Source: Planctomycetaceae bacterium (GTDB taxonomy: Bacteria > Planctomycetota > Planctomycetia > Pirellulales > Pirellulaceae). Taken from it: 64,000 bases of DNA. This document shows, one piece after another, positions 1 to 8,629 of the stretch. Positions within the stretch are counted from its first letter, which is position 1; each line of letters starts with the position of its first letter. Made by a program: the position numbers and the translations under genes. The stretch covers positions 32,476 to 96,475 of the forward strand of contig JAEUIQ010000014.1 of assembly GCA_016794985.1 (NCBI GenBank), in the 5' to 3' direction. Under the pieces are notes generated by a model. It saw only the letters and a list, made by a program, of their open reading frames with translations, ran no database searches and was not told the DNA's origin.

Positions 1-182
1 TGGTGATTGGTCGTAAGGTAACCATGCACGGAATTGATGGCCAAACTTGGGTTCGGTGCATTCCGCAAGTCGGTTTAATGAAGTTCGAAAGCTTGCTTTT
101 GATGCCAGGCGTCTTATCCCATCCAGTATGTTTTGCCAGGCGACTTGCTCCATTCACCCTACACGACTACACGGCTGAATAA
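1..182 (+). CDS. Possible C-terminal end of an upstream gene (partial)
   Basis: The third forward frame is open from the window edge to a TAA at 180-182, giving about 59 residues that end in HDYTAE. I recognise no domain, and an open frame this short can occur by chance. It would end 16 bp before the next start (199), which fits an upstream gene in the same direction. It could equally be non-coding; the other forward frames stop early. Confidence 0.25.
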   Translation, partial: VIGRKVTMHGIDGQTWVRCIPQVGLMKFESLLLMPGVLSHPVCFARRLAPFTLHDYTAE

Positions 183-198
183 ACGATTAGGAACCGCG

Positions 199-660
199 AT
201 GCACGTCCATGAAGAACGAATCCTATTGGGAACGCAGGAACTGACTTTGCATTGTCGTCACTGCGGTGCCGTGCATGTGACGGATGCCGTGCGGGTCAAG
301 ACAGTGGATCGGTTGTGGGGCTTGATCCCGCTTTGGGTCACTTGCGAAACGGCGATCAAGTGCCCCAGTTGCCAGACAACTTACACTTGCAATCAATCGT
401 TGGAGACCTTGGCGGCTCAGACCCCCGAGCAACTCAACGGGTTCTTTCGCACCCGAATTGGTTTGGTGCCCATGACGATTGTGATCCTGGGCTGGGTTGT
501 CATCTGCGCTTTTCCGGTGAGCGCCGTGTTGTTCTTGATTGGCTACTTTCTCATGCCGCGAGCTGCGACCGGCTGGCGTCGCTCGGCTTTGATTGGACTT
601 TGCCTGACGCTTACGGTACTCGCCTTGTTTATCTTGATGTCGATCATCGTGGGGAAATAA
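199..660 (+). CDS. Zinc-ribbon membrane protein, function unknown
   Basis: A 153-residue protein. An N-terminal soluble part has a C19-x2-C22 pair and a C55-x2-C58 pair, with further cysteines at 49 and 64, the arrangement of a zinc ribbon. It is followed by two hydrophobic segments at about residues 88-118 and 129-150, so the ribbon is probably tethered to the cytoplasmic membrane. I chose ATG 199 over the upstream TTG at 133 because AGGA lies a few bases before it and the first residues then lead directly into the ribbon. The gene converges on the 678-1097 gene. No family name can be given. A metal link is suggested only by the cysteines and the neighbouring zinc-type genes. Confidence 0.7.
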   Translation: MHVHEERILLGTQELTLHCRHCGAVHVTDAVRVKTVDRLWGLIPLWVTCETAIKCPSCQTTYTCNQSLETLAAQTPEQLNGFFRTRIGLVPMTIVILGWVVICAFPVSAVLFLIGYFLMPRAATGWRRSALIGLCLTLTVLALFILMSIIVGK

Positions 661-677
661 CCTATTCGTGCTCCTCA

Positions 678-1097
678 TCACGGTAAGCGACGATGTGATT
701 CTGCGGCCTTCCGCGTCAAGAGCGACTCCGGCTGAGTAAGTTGACCGCGCTGTTGCTCGGCGGCTAGAGCTTGCTGCCGAAGATCAATCGGTACAACGCC
801 TTGGTTTTTCAAGCGTTCGCGGATGATCATCATGTCGAACGAGTCAGCATACGGGTCATAGAACATGCAGTCGGCATTTCGATACTCCCAGGCTCGGGCC
901 GCCACAACAGCTGCGTTTTCTTGCGCGTCTACCCGCAGGACGACGATCCGAACGCGAGGCAACTGCTCGCGAACCGCCTCGGCAAGCTCCGCGTCAGGCA
1001 CAATCACCATGATCGGCCGAGGTTCCATCGACAGATCTTCGACAACACCCAACCCACAGCCGAAAACCAACGATAAAACTAATCCAACCGAAATCAT
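678..1097 (-). CDS. Small exported protein resembling one lobe of a ZnuA-type metal-binding protein
   Basis: A 139-residue protein with a hydrophobic N-terminus ending in VFGC (Cys14), so a signal peptide or weak lipobox. The start at 1097 has a very strong ribosome site (GGAGGAGGA). Residues about 27-105 follow the pattern of the N-lobe of cluster A-I (ZnuA/TroA) binding proteins: a short strand, a helix, a second strand, then NADCMFYDP and a later VVPIDL. Family members are about 300 residues with two lobes, so this would be a single-lobe version without the usual His ligands. That relationship is my inference from pattern only. The gene is transcribed divergently from the COG0523 GTPase and shares the promoter region with the TGCAA-N5-TTGCA palindromes, which supports a role in metal supply. 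Confidence 0.6.
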   Translation of the reverse strand: MISVGLVLSLVFGCGLGVVEDLSMEPRPIMVIVPDAELAEAVREQLPRVRIVVLRVDAQENAAVVAARAWEYRNADCMFYDPYADSFDMMIIRERLKNQGVVPIDLRQQALAAEQQRGQLTQPESLLTRKAAESHRRLP

Positions 1098-1143
1098 GCA
1101 AGTTCCTCCTCCGAATTCCGCCCATCAATCCATAATACGCACA

Positions 1144-1158
1144 TGCAACCCAATTGCA
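1144..1158. promoter_or_regulatory. Candidate operator, palindrome TGCAA-N5-TTGCA (copy 1)
   Basis: The sequence TGCAACCCAATTGCA has two perfect 5-bp inverted arms around a 5-bp centre. It lies 47 bp upstream of the minus-strand gene start. A second copy with identical arms lies 70 bp away. The neighbouring genes suggest a Zur-type zinc repressor site; this is inference, as I know no planctomycete consensus. Confidence 0.5.
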
Positions 1159-1213
1159 AGTAAACGGATTGTAACGAAACAAGAGCCAGGCCCAAAGTTC
1201 GAGCCCGATCTAT

Positions 1214-1228
1214 TGCAATTTAATTGCA
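1214..1228. promoter_or_regulatory. Candidate operator, palindrome TGCAA-N5-TTGCA (copy 2)
   Basis: TGCAATTTAATTGCA is a palindrome except for its central base, with the same arms and spacing as the copy at 1144-1158. It sits about 140 bp before the COG0523 GTPase start. Confidence 0.55.
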
Positions 1229-1370
1229 TATGCGTAGATTGTGTAGAGAGGCGGTCAAGCAACACGCGCGTTGGCGTCGAACTTTTGGCGATAGCATCGT
1301 GAGCTATTCACCGAGAATTTGCCGCCAACTGGACAACGTTTTTAATGGCTAAGGGAGAGTGAGGCTTGTA

Positions 1371-2597
1371 ATGAATATTGCTGCGCCACTGCCGGTGACC
1401 GTTTTGTCTGGCTTTTTGGGGGCCGGAAAAACAACCTTACTCAATCATGTGCTTAAGAACCGGCAGGGAATGCGGGTTGCTGTGATCGTCAACGACATGT
1501 CGGAGGTCAACATCGACGCTCAGTTGGTACGTGACCAGCCTGCGACTCTGCATCGCACGGAGGAAAAACTGGTCGAGCTCTCCAACGGTTGCATTTGTTG
1601 CACACTGCGTGAAGACTTGCTAAGAGAAGTTCAAAACTTGGCGGCGGAAGGTCGATTCGATTATTTGCTGATTGAATCCACTGGGATCAGCGAACCTCGG
1701 CCGGTAGCCGACACGTTTTTGTACACGTTGGAGGATGGCAAGCGACTTTTTGACCAAGCTAAACTCGATACGATGGTGACTGTTGTGGACGCCCACAACT
1801 TTCTGGAAGAGTACCGAAGTATCGATGACCTGCGCGACCGCAACATCGGAATGTCTCCTGACGACGAACGCAGCATCGTCCAATTGCTAACGGACCAAAT
1901 CGAGTATGCGGATGTGATTCTGCTGAACAAATGCGATCTCGTGACGCCGGAACAGCGTGAAGTTTTGCGAAGTATTCTGCGGCGATTGAATTTAACGGCC
2001 GAGATCATCGATTGCGAACATGGTTCTGTTCCGCTGGAGGCGATCTTGGGCACGGGACGATTTGACGCCCACCGGCACGGCCCAGTACTCTCGTGGGCGG
2101 AGGAGATTCGCAAGGGCGTTCACTCCGAATCCGAAGAGTACGGGATCAGCAGCTTTGTGTATCGGGCTCGACGTCCGTTTCATCCGCTCAGGTTTTACGA
2201 ATTCACACAGAACCCCGACTTCATGCATGCAATTCTCCGCTCAAAGGGTTTTGTTTGGATCGCATCGCGACACGACTATGTCGCTTATTGGTCTCTCGCG
2301 GGCCGCCTTTATCAGTTGTATCCAGCGGCCAAATGGTGGGCGACAGCTCCCGAATCTGCTTGGCCCGATGATCCGGAAGCTTGGGCGATGATTCGCAGCA
2401 ATTGGCGAGAACCGTACGGAGATCGACGCCAAGAATTGGTCATCATCGGTCAAGATCTGGATCGGGATTTGTTCGAGCGAGCGTTGAATGTTTGCCTGTT
2501 GTCTGACGCAGAAATGGCCGGTGGCCCCGACACTTGGGCAGAGCTGCCGGACCCTTTGCCAACGTGGCAAGTGGGACATGAATCGGATGAAGATTAA
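1371..2597 (+). CDS. COG0523 (CobW/YjiA/ZigA-type) metallochaperone GTPase
   Basis: A 408-residue G3E-family GTPase. The P-loop GFLGAGKTT is at 14-22, the metal-binding CICC motif at 74-77, ESTG at 102-105 and the guanine-specificity motif NKCD at 186-189, followed by a CobW C-terminal domain. These proteins use GTP to deliver or allocate metals, often zinc under starvation, in the cytoplasm. ATG 1371 is preferred to the in-frame GTG at 1359: GAGG sits 6 bp before the ATG, while the GGGAGAG stretch abuts the GTG too closely. The DUF1826 gene follows after 45 bp, so the two form an operon; COG0523-DUF1826 association is, as I recall, seen in Zur regulons. Regulation through the upstream TGCAA-N5-TTGCA palindromes is likely but unproven. 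Confidence 0.93.
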   Translation: MNIAAPLPVTVLSGFLGAGKTTLLNHVLKNRQGMRVAVIVNDMSEVNIDAQLVRDQPATLHRTEEKLVELSNGCICCTLREDLLREVQNLAAEGRFDYLLIESTGISEPRPVADTFLYTLEDGKRLFDQAKLDTMVTVVDAHNFLEEYRSIDDLRDRNIGMSPDDERSIVQLLTDQIEYADVILLNKCDLVTPEQREVLRSILRRLNLTAEIIDCEHGSVPLEAILGTGRFDAHRHGPVLSWAEEIRKGVHSESEEYGISSFVYRARRPFHPLRFYEFTQNPDFMHAILRSKGFVWIASRHDYVAYWSLAGRLYQLYPAAKWWATAPESAWPDDPEAWAMIRSNWREPYGDRRQELVIIGQDLDRDLFERALNVCLLSDAEMAGGPDTWAELPDPLPTWQVGHESDED

Positions 2598-2642
2598 TAG
2601 TGGATTCACATCAGGAACATGCAATCGATCAGGAAAATGTAG

Positions 2643-3200
2643 ATGAAAATGTTTAAAACCGCTCCTCCCCAAGTCTCCGCATGGGATCCGACCCGCTTAT
2701 CGGAACTCCAATCCGGATCGGCCGACATCTTGGTGCTCGAACGACAGAACATTTTGGATTTGGTGGACGCCGTACGCGATGTGCCCATCGCCGAATTCCG
2801 AGCGCGAGTCACGGAGCGGAACGCAGCAAGCCAGATCGCACGCGGCGTGCGCGATTTGCAACTAGCTGAAACGAGTCTGGCAGAAGACATCACCAGCCTT
2901 ACCGAGTCTTTCCTGATCGGCTTCGAACGTCCAAGTGTCAGTCTCCGAATTGAAATTGTTGACACTCAGTCTTGCCCGAAGTTTCATTGCGATAACGTGT
3001 TCGTGCGTTTGGTGACAACCTACTTAGGTCCCTGTACGGAATATCAGTACGTTGGCGAGGAGACGATTTACACCGCTGGGCTGGGGAGCCTTGTGTTCTT
3101 GAAGGGCCACAAGCATCCGACGCATCGCGACACCGTCCACCATCGCTCCCCAGCCGTAGCTCAGGGAACAAAGCGACTCTGTGTCGTGGTTGATTTCTAA
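2643..3200 (+). CDS. DUF1826 family protein
   Basis: A 185-residue cytoplasmic protein of the DUF1826 family, biochemical activity unknown. Conserved features visible: C111-P-x-F-H115-x-D117, then RLVTTYLGP (122-130), a KGH segment near 154-156, and HHRSP at 166-170. The spaced HxD and late His resemble the metal ligands of cupin/2OG-oxygenase-like folds, which is inference only. ATG 2643 is preceded by AGGA at good spacing. It is the second gene of an operon with the COG0523 GTPase. It ends convergently with, and overlaps by 4 bp, the cysteine-free FmdB-like gene. Confidence 0.88.
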   Translation: MKMFKTAPPQVSAWDPTRLSELQSGSADILVLERQNILDLVDAVRDVPIAEFRARVTERNAASQIARGVRDLQLAETSLAEDITSLTESFLIGFERPSVSLRIEIVDTQSCPKFHCDNVFVRLVTTYLGPCTEYQYVGEETIYTAGLGSLVFLKGHKHPTHRDTVHHRSPAVAQGTKRLCVVVDF

Positions 3201-3490
3201 TCGGCCGAGATGACGTTGGGGCCATTTCCGGCGGCCTTTTCGTACTTGCCGTCGCCCGCTTTAACGTATTTCGTAAAACCTTTTTCGGCCAGATTCTTGT
3301 TGCTCAAGTTGGACGAGGCTTTCATGTCGGACCACGTACCGGCCATGTTGGCGGCCGTAATGACACGACGGACGGGAACACCTGTGTCGGGATGTTGGGT
3401 CAAGGGCGGCTCGTGCATTCCTTGCAACCACTCGAAAGTTTCGCCAGAACTGCCGTCGATTTCCACAACTTCATAAACGTAGATTGGCAT
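3197..3490 (-). CDS. Cysteine-free FmdB-like protein
   Basis: A 97-residue small protein. The start MPIYVYE, the spacing to FEWLQGMHEPPL and the VRRVIT segment match the FmdB family, whose members normally begin MPIYEYxCxxCG and have a second CPxCG. Here the whole protein contains no cysteine; the second knuckle reads H33-P-D-T-G37. The zinc ribbon has therefore been lost while the scaffold is kept. The ATG at 3490 is chosen because it gives the family N-terminus; a GTG at 3499 has GAGGAG upstream and is an alternative. The gene converges on DUF1826 in a probable zinc locus, suggesting a zinc-independent replacement of a canonical FmdB (inference). FmdB function itself is poorly defined. Confidence 0.8.
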   Translation of the reverse strand: MPIYVYEVVEIDGSSGETFEWLQGMHEPPLTQHPDTGVPVRRVITAANMAGTWSDMKASSNLSNKNLAEKGFTKYVKAGDGKYEKAAGNGPNVISAD

Positions 3491-3689
3491 AGGCTTCACT
3501 TCTCCTCAGTTGATCCCCAGCAATATAGTCCACGGTTTTGCGAATCGCGAAACCGGACACAAAACCAGTCGTGCAATCCAGCACGATACCCGTGCTCCAG
3601 GGTAGGCGCCAATAGTACGATGCATACAACCCCAACCAACCGAATCCTCTGCGACATCTTCGAACCAGTGCGAAAAAGTATGACTGCAA
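3471..3689 (-). CDS. Possible small membrane protein overlapping the FmdB-like gene start
   Basis: A 72-codon frame from a TTG. It extends upstream, without another usual start, to about 3767, and its last 20 bp overlap the FmdB-like gene. The extended translation has a hydrophobic stretch (FFGPILCLAIFEFL) and a second segment rich in Trp/Tyr/Gly, and looks more protein-like than the other frames here. There is no recognisable family, no ATG and no clear ribosome site, so it may be a decayed gene or chance. Confidence 0.22.
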   Translation of the reverse strand: MQSYFFALVRRCRRGFGWLGLYASYYWRLPWSTGIVLDCTTGFVSGFAIRKTVDYIAGDQLRRSEAYANLRL

Positions 3690-3699
3690 GAATTCGAAA

Positions 3700-4796
3700 A
3701 TGGCCAGGCAGAGAATTGGCCCAAAAAATTCTGCACCATACCAAGTGGAAATGGCAAAACGAATGGCTGTATTCTTGCGATTCTATTCCGATCGCAACCG
3801 ATTCGACGAATGGCAAAAATGCCGGTTAACTTCCTGACGGACCGCGCTGGCACCTTTAATCGCTGGCTGGCCCGGCCAATTGCAGACTGGATGCCGTTCC
3901 GACAGTAGGCGACGTGGCCGGGGCGATGGGCAGCAGATGATGGTGGCATAAACGCCGAATCACCTGGGAGTGAAAATCGATGCTCTTAGGCGTTTGAATA
4001 CTTCGGTCGTTTCGCGAATGGACGAAGTTCGCATGAGCTCTGCTGAGGATTCAGAAAGAGCTGGTATTGGCTGGTCCTACCGAATAAGTCCGAGGTCAAT
4101 TTGCGAAGGTGGCTGAGAGACGAACCATCTGCCTCTTGGACTTTCGGCCTTCGCTATCGACTTCCTGCACGTCACGACGGACCACCGATCGGAACGGGGC
4201 TCGAACGTCGCTTCGTTTTTCCTGGGTTACAGATTCTATTCGTTATCAACTGCACGAGTTAACGATGACTTCCGATGCCGCTGCAGTGATGTCGGTTCAA
4301 GTCGCGGGTCCGAAGTTGGCACTCAGGACGCCCCTAAATTTTGTGTTGCTGCTGCAAGGCGCGCGGTACCTCGAGCCATCGACGGCCCAGCGATTGGCGC
4401 GGCGAGTTTTGTTCTTTTTCGAGTGATCAAGTCCGCGCCGCGTCGCTTCAACTTTGTTGGACAACTTGTGATTGGGGTTGTTAAACCTTCGCATGGAACG
4501 TGAATGAAAATGGAAGTCGCGTTGATTGGCCCACATTGCAGGTGAAGGGCAGGGCGGTATAAACTGATAATGGCCAAAATACGCAGAACCGAGCGAGTCA
4601 GAGGAACAACAGCTTCCTCAGTATCGTTCGCTCAGCATGTTTCGACAGTCGCTGGGTTTTGACTTGGAAGTAACTTTCAGACGCAAGATCCGGCAAGTGC
4701 AGCAGACAAATTAGCCGATGTTATCCATGCCCATTGACCATCTTGTTCCCTAAATAGTGGGTAACATCAGAACGCCTCGCCTAAAAGAACGTGATC
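3700..4796. other. Gene-poor region, about 1.1 kb
   Basis: Only short, mutually overlapping frames without recognisable content are present. No tRNA, terminator or long repeat was found. A plus-strand frame at about 3819-3908 (starting MPVNFLTDR) is too short to call. The last 200 bp presumably hold the promoter of the PQQ-propeller gene, but no clear box was seen. Confidence 0.4.
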
Positions 4797-6200
4797 ATGA
4801 AGATGTTATTGATACTCCGCCGCTGGATTGTACTTGGGCTAGTCGGCTGCCTGCTGTTTGGTTCGCCGTGGGTCACGGCCGCAAGAGCTGTGGATGATCC
4901 GAACACAGCGCCGACTGATTCGGTCGTGCGTTGGCCGGGGTTCTTGGGGCAAGGTGCTAGTGAGTTGAACGCGGACAAGTTTCCGATTCAATGGGACGTG
5001 CCATCGGCGTTGAAATGGCACGTCGGCCTGTCAGGTCATGGGCAGTCGAGTCCCGTGTTATGGGGTGATGCGGTATTTGTGACATCTGTCGAAGGCCCAA
5101 TGAAGGACACCTATCATGTGATTTCTTTCGATGTGGAGACAGGTTCGGAACTTTGGAGGCAGTCGATCAAGAATTCGGTGCCCGTCAAGAACAGTTTGTA
5201 CGTCAGCCGTTCAGCACCAACGCCGGTGGTCGATGCCCAGCGTTTGGTGGTCTTGTTCGAAAGCGGGGACTGTGTCGCGTACAACCACGCAGGCGAACGA
5301 TTGTGGCAGCGAGACTTGTCCAAAGACTACGGGCCTTTTGTCGCGGAATTTGGATTGGCGGCCTCGCCGTGCCAAAACGAGACTCATGTGTTTGTGTTGT
5401 TGGAACATGATGGGCCCAGCTGTCTGATCGCGTTGGACAAGGCCACTGGCGAAACCGCATGGAAAGCGGATCGCAGTGCGCGACGAAGTTGGTCTTCCCC
5501 TTCAATCATCAACATCGGCGGGCAGCCACAAGTGGTCGTTAGCTCGGCGGGATCGGTAGACGGTTACGACCCGGCAACCGGTCAGCAACGGTGGACCTTT
5601 ACTGATGTAGGCGGCAATACCGGGACAACGCCACTCGACCTAGGAGAAGGTCGATTTCTACTGGGAGCTTCGGGCGGTCGCGATGGCCAGAACGTGGCCG
5701 AAGCGAAAAAGACGAATTGCCTCATACAAGTGACCAAGACCGGCGATGACTATCAAGTCGAACGTTTGTGGGTGGCCGAAGGTGCAACGCCGTCTTGGGC
5801 TTCTCCGATCATGCATCAAGGCTATGCCTATTGGGTGAATCGCGTCGGAGTGGTTTACTGCGTCGACATGAAAACCGGCGAAGTCGTCTATAACGAACGA
5901 ACCAAACAACAATGTTGGGCAACGCCACTTGCGGTTGGCGATCGCCTCTATCTGTTTGGTAAAGAAGGGATTTGCACGGTGATCAAGAGCGGTCCGAATT
6001 TTGAGATCCTCGCGGAAAACCAACTTTGGAACGATGACATCTTGTTGCCGGAAGCTTCACTAGCGGCGAGCGAAGAGACTGAAGAGCGTCGCCAAGCCGC
6101 TGCCAATTTTGATCGCCCGACCGTCTATGGCTATGCCGTTGGACAATCAACCTTGGTGATACGAATTGGGCACCAATTGTTCGGATTGCGACTAAACTAA
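4797..6200 (+). CDS. Secreted PQQ-like beta-propeller protein
   Basis: A 468-residue exported protein. The signal peptide is about residues 1-30 (MKMLLILRR basic start, hydrophobic core, cleavage near ARA-VDD). After it comes WPGFLGQG, common at the start of planctomycete PQQ-like propellers, then repeated blades with G-x-L-x-W and D-x-x-T-G-x-x-x-W patterns (DKATGETAWK, DPATGQQRWTF, DMKTGEV). Such proteins are related to BamB and to quinoprotein dehydrogenases. No quinone-binding cysteine pair or catalytic base was identified, so it is probably a scaffold or ligand-binding propeller in the periplasm. ATG 4797 is preferred to the upstream GTG because it gives a normal signal peptide. It stands alone on its strand. 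Confidence 0.85.
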   Translation: MKMLLILRRWIVLGLVGCLLFGSPWVTAARAVDDPNTAPTDSVVRWPGFLGQGASELNADKFPIQWDVPSALKWHVGLSGHGQSSPVLWGDAVFVTSVEGPMKDTYHVISFDVETGSELWRQSIKNSVPVKNSLYVSRSAPTPVVDAQRLVVLFESGDCVAYNHAGERLWQRDLSKDYGPFVAEFGLAASPCQNETHVFVLLEHDGPSCLIALDKATGETAWKADRSARRSWSSPSIINIGGQPQVVVSSAGSVDGYDPATGQQRWTFTDVGGNTGTTPLDLGEGRFLLGASGGRDGQNVAEAKKTNCLIQVTKTGDDYQVERLWVAEGATPSWASPIMHQGYAYWVNRVGVVYCVDMKTGEVVYNERTKQQCWATPLAVGDRLYLFGKEGICTVIKSGPNFEILAENQLWNDDILLPEASLAASEETEERRQAAANFDRPTVYGYAVGQSTLVIRIGHQLFGLRLN

Positions 6201-6460
6201 CAGGACAGCCAAGCCCGAATAGTTCCCAATCTCACCTGACCGCTTCGAAGCCGAAGGACGGCTGCGTAAACAGAACCACTCCGTACGGAACGGCTGGGGC
6301 TAACGCGATCATCTGGGCAGCGCAATAATCTATGCCGCAACTTGCGGTCCACGACGTCCGTTGCCGAACAGTCTCGGCTTAGGGGCGGTAGCAAAAACGC
6401 GGCCCTCGCTTGGTCGACCGCTGTAATCGATGGTTGGTCGTTCGGAAATACGGCCAGCGC

Positions 6461-8392
6461 TTACTGATTGTTGAGTAATGCCCGGGCTTCATCGCGGCGC
6501 CGTTTCAGATCTTCAGCCTTTAACACCTGGATGAGTTCACGTTTCTCAGCATTGTTGAGAACGCCTTCTGTCGAAGTACTCTTGCCAGTGTAAATCTGAT
6601 ACATGTCGGCAAGCGAGAATGAGTCGTTGCGCTGCGTATCGAAAGGTAAACCCGCATTGTCAGATGATTTCAAATTCTCGAGAGGGTTTCTAGCCCAGGC
6701 ATAACGAAAGTAAATCGGCTCGGGCACTAATGGACTGGAAAGGACAATCGTCGAACGCTCCCAACTTGGTTCGCCTTTGCCCGCATTCTTGTCAAGCCAT
6801 TGGGCTTGTGCCGGTTGAAATCGACCATCTTTACCCGCGATGGCGAATCCTTGGATCGGACCGTCGTGAAATGGGATGGCCCACGAATCAAGATTTAGAA
6901 CCAACTTTCCGTCGCGGGTTGTGACCTCTTGCAGTTGGGGCGGTAGCCAGCGAATGTTCTTACCGTATTGTGTGGCCAGTGCCCATTTGGCAATGCGTTC
7001 GCCCACCGGCACTTTGATCTGCGGATGATACCACGCCCGATGCTGGTCGAAGCAACTTGCATAACCGATGTTCTTATCACCCGCTTTTCGAAAGTCGAGA
7101 AACGTCTGATAGTGAACTTCTCGAATGTAGTTTCCTTCATCCACCATCGGAGGAAGGAAATTTTCAAGTGTCTGCGGTTGATCCTGTGTTTCCTGAGTAA
7201 TAATACCAAAGGGTAAAGCGGGATCGTTAAAAGCGGTGCGCCACGCCGCAATCATTTCTGGAAAAACACTCGCATACAACTTGTGCCCATTCGGAATGAG
7301 AGCGTCGTTGTAACCTTGGTGCCAGAGAACACCTTTAACTGGGAAGCCAGCGATCGTGCCAAGCGTGCCGGCGTACAAGCTTCCAGGCCGATTCATGTCC
7401 AACGCGGGCCCCGGCAACAGGTCGGCTGGTGGTTGGCGGTCGGCGGGAATCTCTTTGCCTTGCGCTTTCATCCGCGCCGTCTGATCGTTGAATTGCTTGA
7501 TTCGCCGTTCGAGGTCTTGCTGAGGATCGAACTCTGCAATTCGCTTGTCCCACTCGGACAACTCGCGTACCACTTCGGGTGTGTCAATGCTCCGAAGCAC
7601 CTCAATCGGAGTCCAAGTCATCAGAGTGGTTCCGCCTCGGGAAACGTCGACCAATCCCACAGGAACACGAGTCGCCATATGGATCCGACGACCGAATACG
7701 TAACCAATACCTGACATGTCTGCGACCGTCTCTGGAGAACAGATATCCCAATACCCCTGTCGGAAATGCCGGCTAAAGAAATCATTCCATTGGTAAAGTC
7801 GCGGAAACGAGGTTCGGGTGTCCGGGCCGTTTTGTTGAGGTACCGTGAAAAGCCGGATCTGATCGAAATTGGCCGAAATGATTTCCAGCGGCCCTTCTTC
7901 GAGCTTGTGCAGTTCGAACTCCATGTTGCTTTGGCCTGCCAGCACCCACACGTCACCGACGAGGATGTTGGTTAGCTCGATGGTTTTGTCCGTTCCTTGC
8001 ACGGTAAGCGTGCGAGATTCCTCACTCGCTGGCATGGCAGGCAGTTCAATCCGCCAAGAACGATCGGCGGCCGCTGAAGTCGATTTGGACTCTATCCCGA
8101 AAGTGACGGTCACTCTTTCACCGGGTGCGGCCCAGCCCCAGATTGGGATCGACTTGTCGCGTTGCACAACCATTCCCGACTGAAAGAGGTTGTGAACGCA
8201 CAGCCCGTCTCCGACGGACGGCGTATCAACACGATCCTGGCCCCGCAACAGTTTTTCATCAGCGTGAATGGTATCGCCAAGATCAAAAGCGAGAAGGGCC
8301 CAAAACCCGACGACCAATTTGGTCGTCCACCAAACGAGTCGACGCTTTGCTGCTTGTCGACGATTATCAAAACGCACTGGGAACGGATGCAC
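6461..8392 (-). CDS. Sialate O-acetylesterase-type SGNH esterase, secreted
   Basis: A 643-residue exported protein. A long basic-hydrophobic N-terminus (about 1-44) is a signal peptide. An Ig-like domain follows, with FQSGMVVQRDKSIPIWGWA near 70-90. The SGNH catalytic block LAGQSNME has the nucleophile Ser155. A second block, VLWHQGYND, lies in the middle, and a later HPQIKVPVGERIAKWAL carries the probable catalytic His. These enzymes remove O-acetyl groups from sialic acids or other polysaccharides. The C-terminal 40 residues are charged and helical. The start is GTG 8392 with AGGA upstream; an ATG at 8400 is followed at once by a stop. It stands alone and fits the polysaccharide-degrading lifestyle of planctomycetes. 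Confidence 0.88.
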   Translation of the reverse strand: MHPFPVRFDNRRQAAKRRLVWWTTKLVVGFWALLAFDLGDTIHADEKLLRGQDRVDTPSVGDGLCVHNLFQSGMVVQRDKSIPIWGWAAPGERVTVTFGIESKSTSAAADRSWRIELPAMPASEESRTLTVQGTDKTIELTNILVGDVWVLAGQSNMEFELHKLEEGPLEIISANFDQIRLFTVPQQNGPDTRTSFPRLYQWNDFFSRHFRQGYWDICSPETVADMSGIGYVFGRRIHMATRVPVGLVDVSRGGTTLMTWTPIEVLRSIDTPEVVRELSEWDKRIAEFDPQQDLERRIKQFNDQTARMKAQGKEIPADRQPPADLLPGPALDMNRPGSLYAGTLGTIAGFPVKGVLWHQGYNDALIPNGHKLYASVFPEMIAAWRTAFNDPALPFGIITQETQDQPQTLENFLPPMVDEGNYIREVHYQTFLDFRKAGDKNIGYASCFDQHRAWYHPQIKVPVGERIAKWALATQYGKNIRWLPPQLQEVTTRDGKLVLNLDSWAIPFHDGPIQGFAIAGKDGRFQPAQAQWLDKNAGKGEPSWERSTIVLSSPLVPEPIYFRYAWARNPLENLKSSDNAGLPFDTQRNDSFSLADMYQIYTGKSTSTEGVLNNAEKRELIQVLKAEDLKRRRDEARALLNNQ

Positions 8393-8629
8393 TAATGCAT
8401 TCCTTTCAAGAACTTCGAGATCTGGCGCTCAACGATGAGCGAGTCTGCCATCCGCAGGCGCGCTAAGTCGATGTCGTGACCAACGATTTTCCGTGTGATT
8501 GTCACGTCCGCATAGCCTACTCGAACGAAGCTTCTCGGTACAGATTGCAAATCATGTCGCTGGTACAAATGCCGCATTGGATTTCGTTGCAGATCGGGAA
8601 AAACACGGCAGGAAGATCTGACCCGTGGC

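Larger units (their letters stand above)
1098..1370. promoter_or_regulatory. Divergent promoter region of the putative zinc locus
   Basis: A 273-bp region between the small exported protein (minus) and the GTPase (plus). It contains two near-identical palindromes (1144-1158 and 1214-1228, listed separately) whose centres are exactly 70 bp apart. No -35/-10 pair could be assigned with confidence. Confidence 0.5.
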
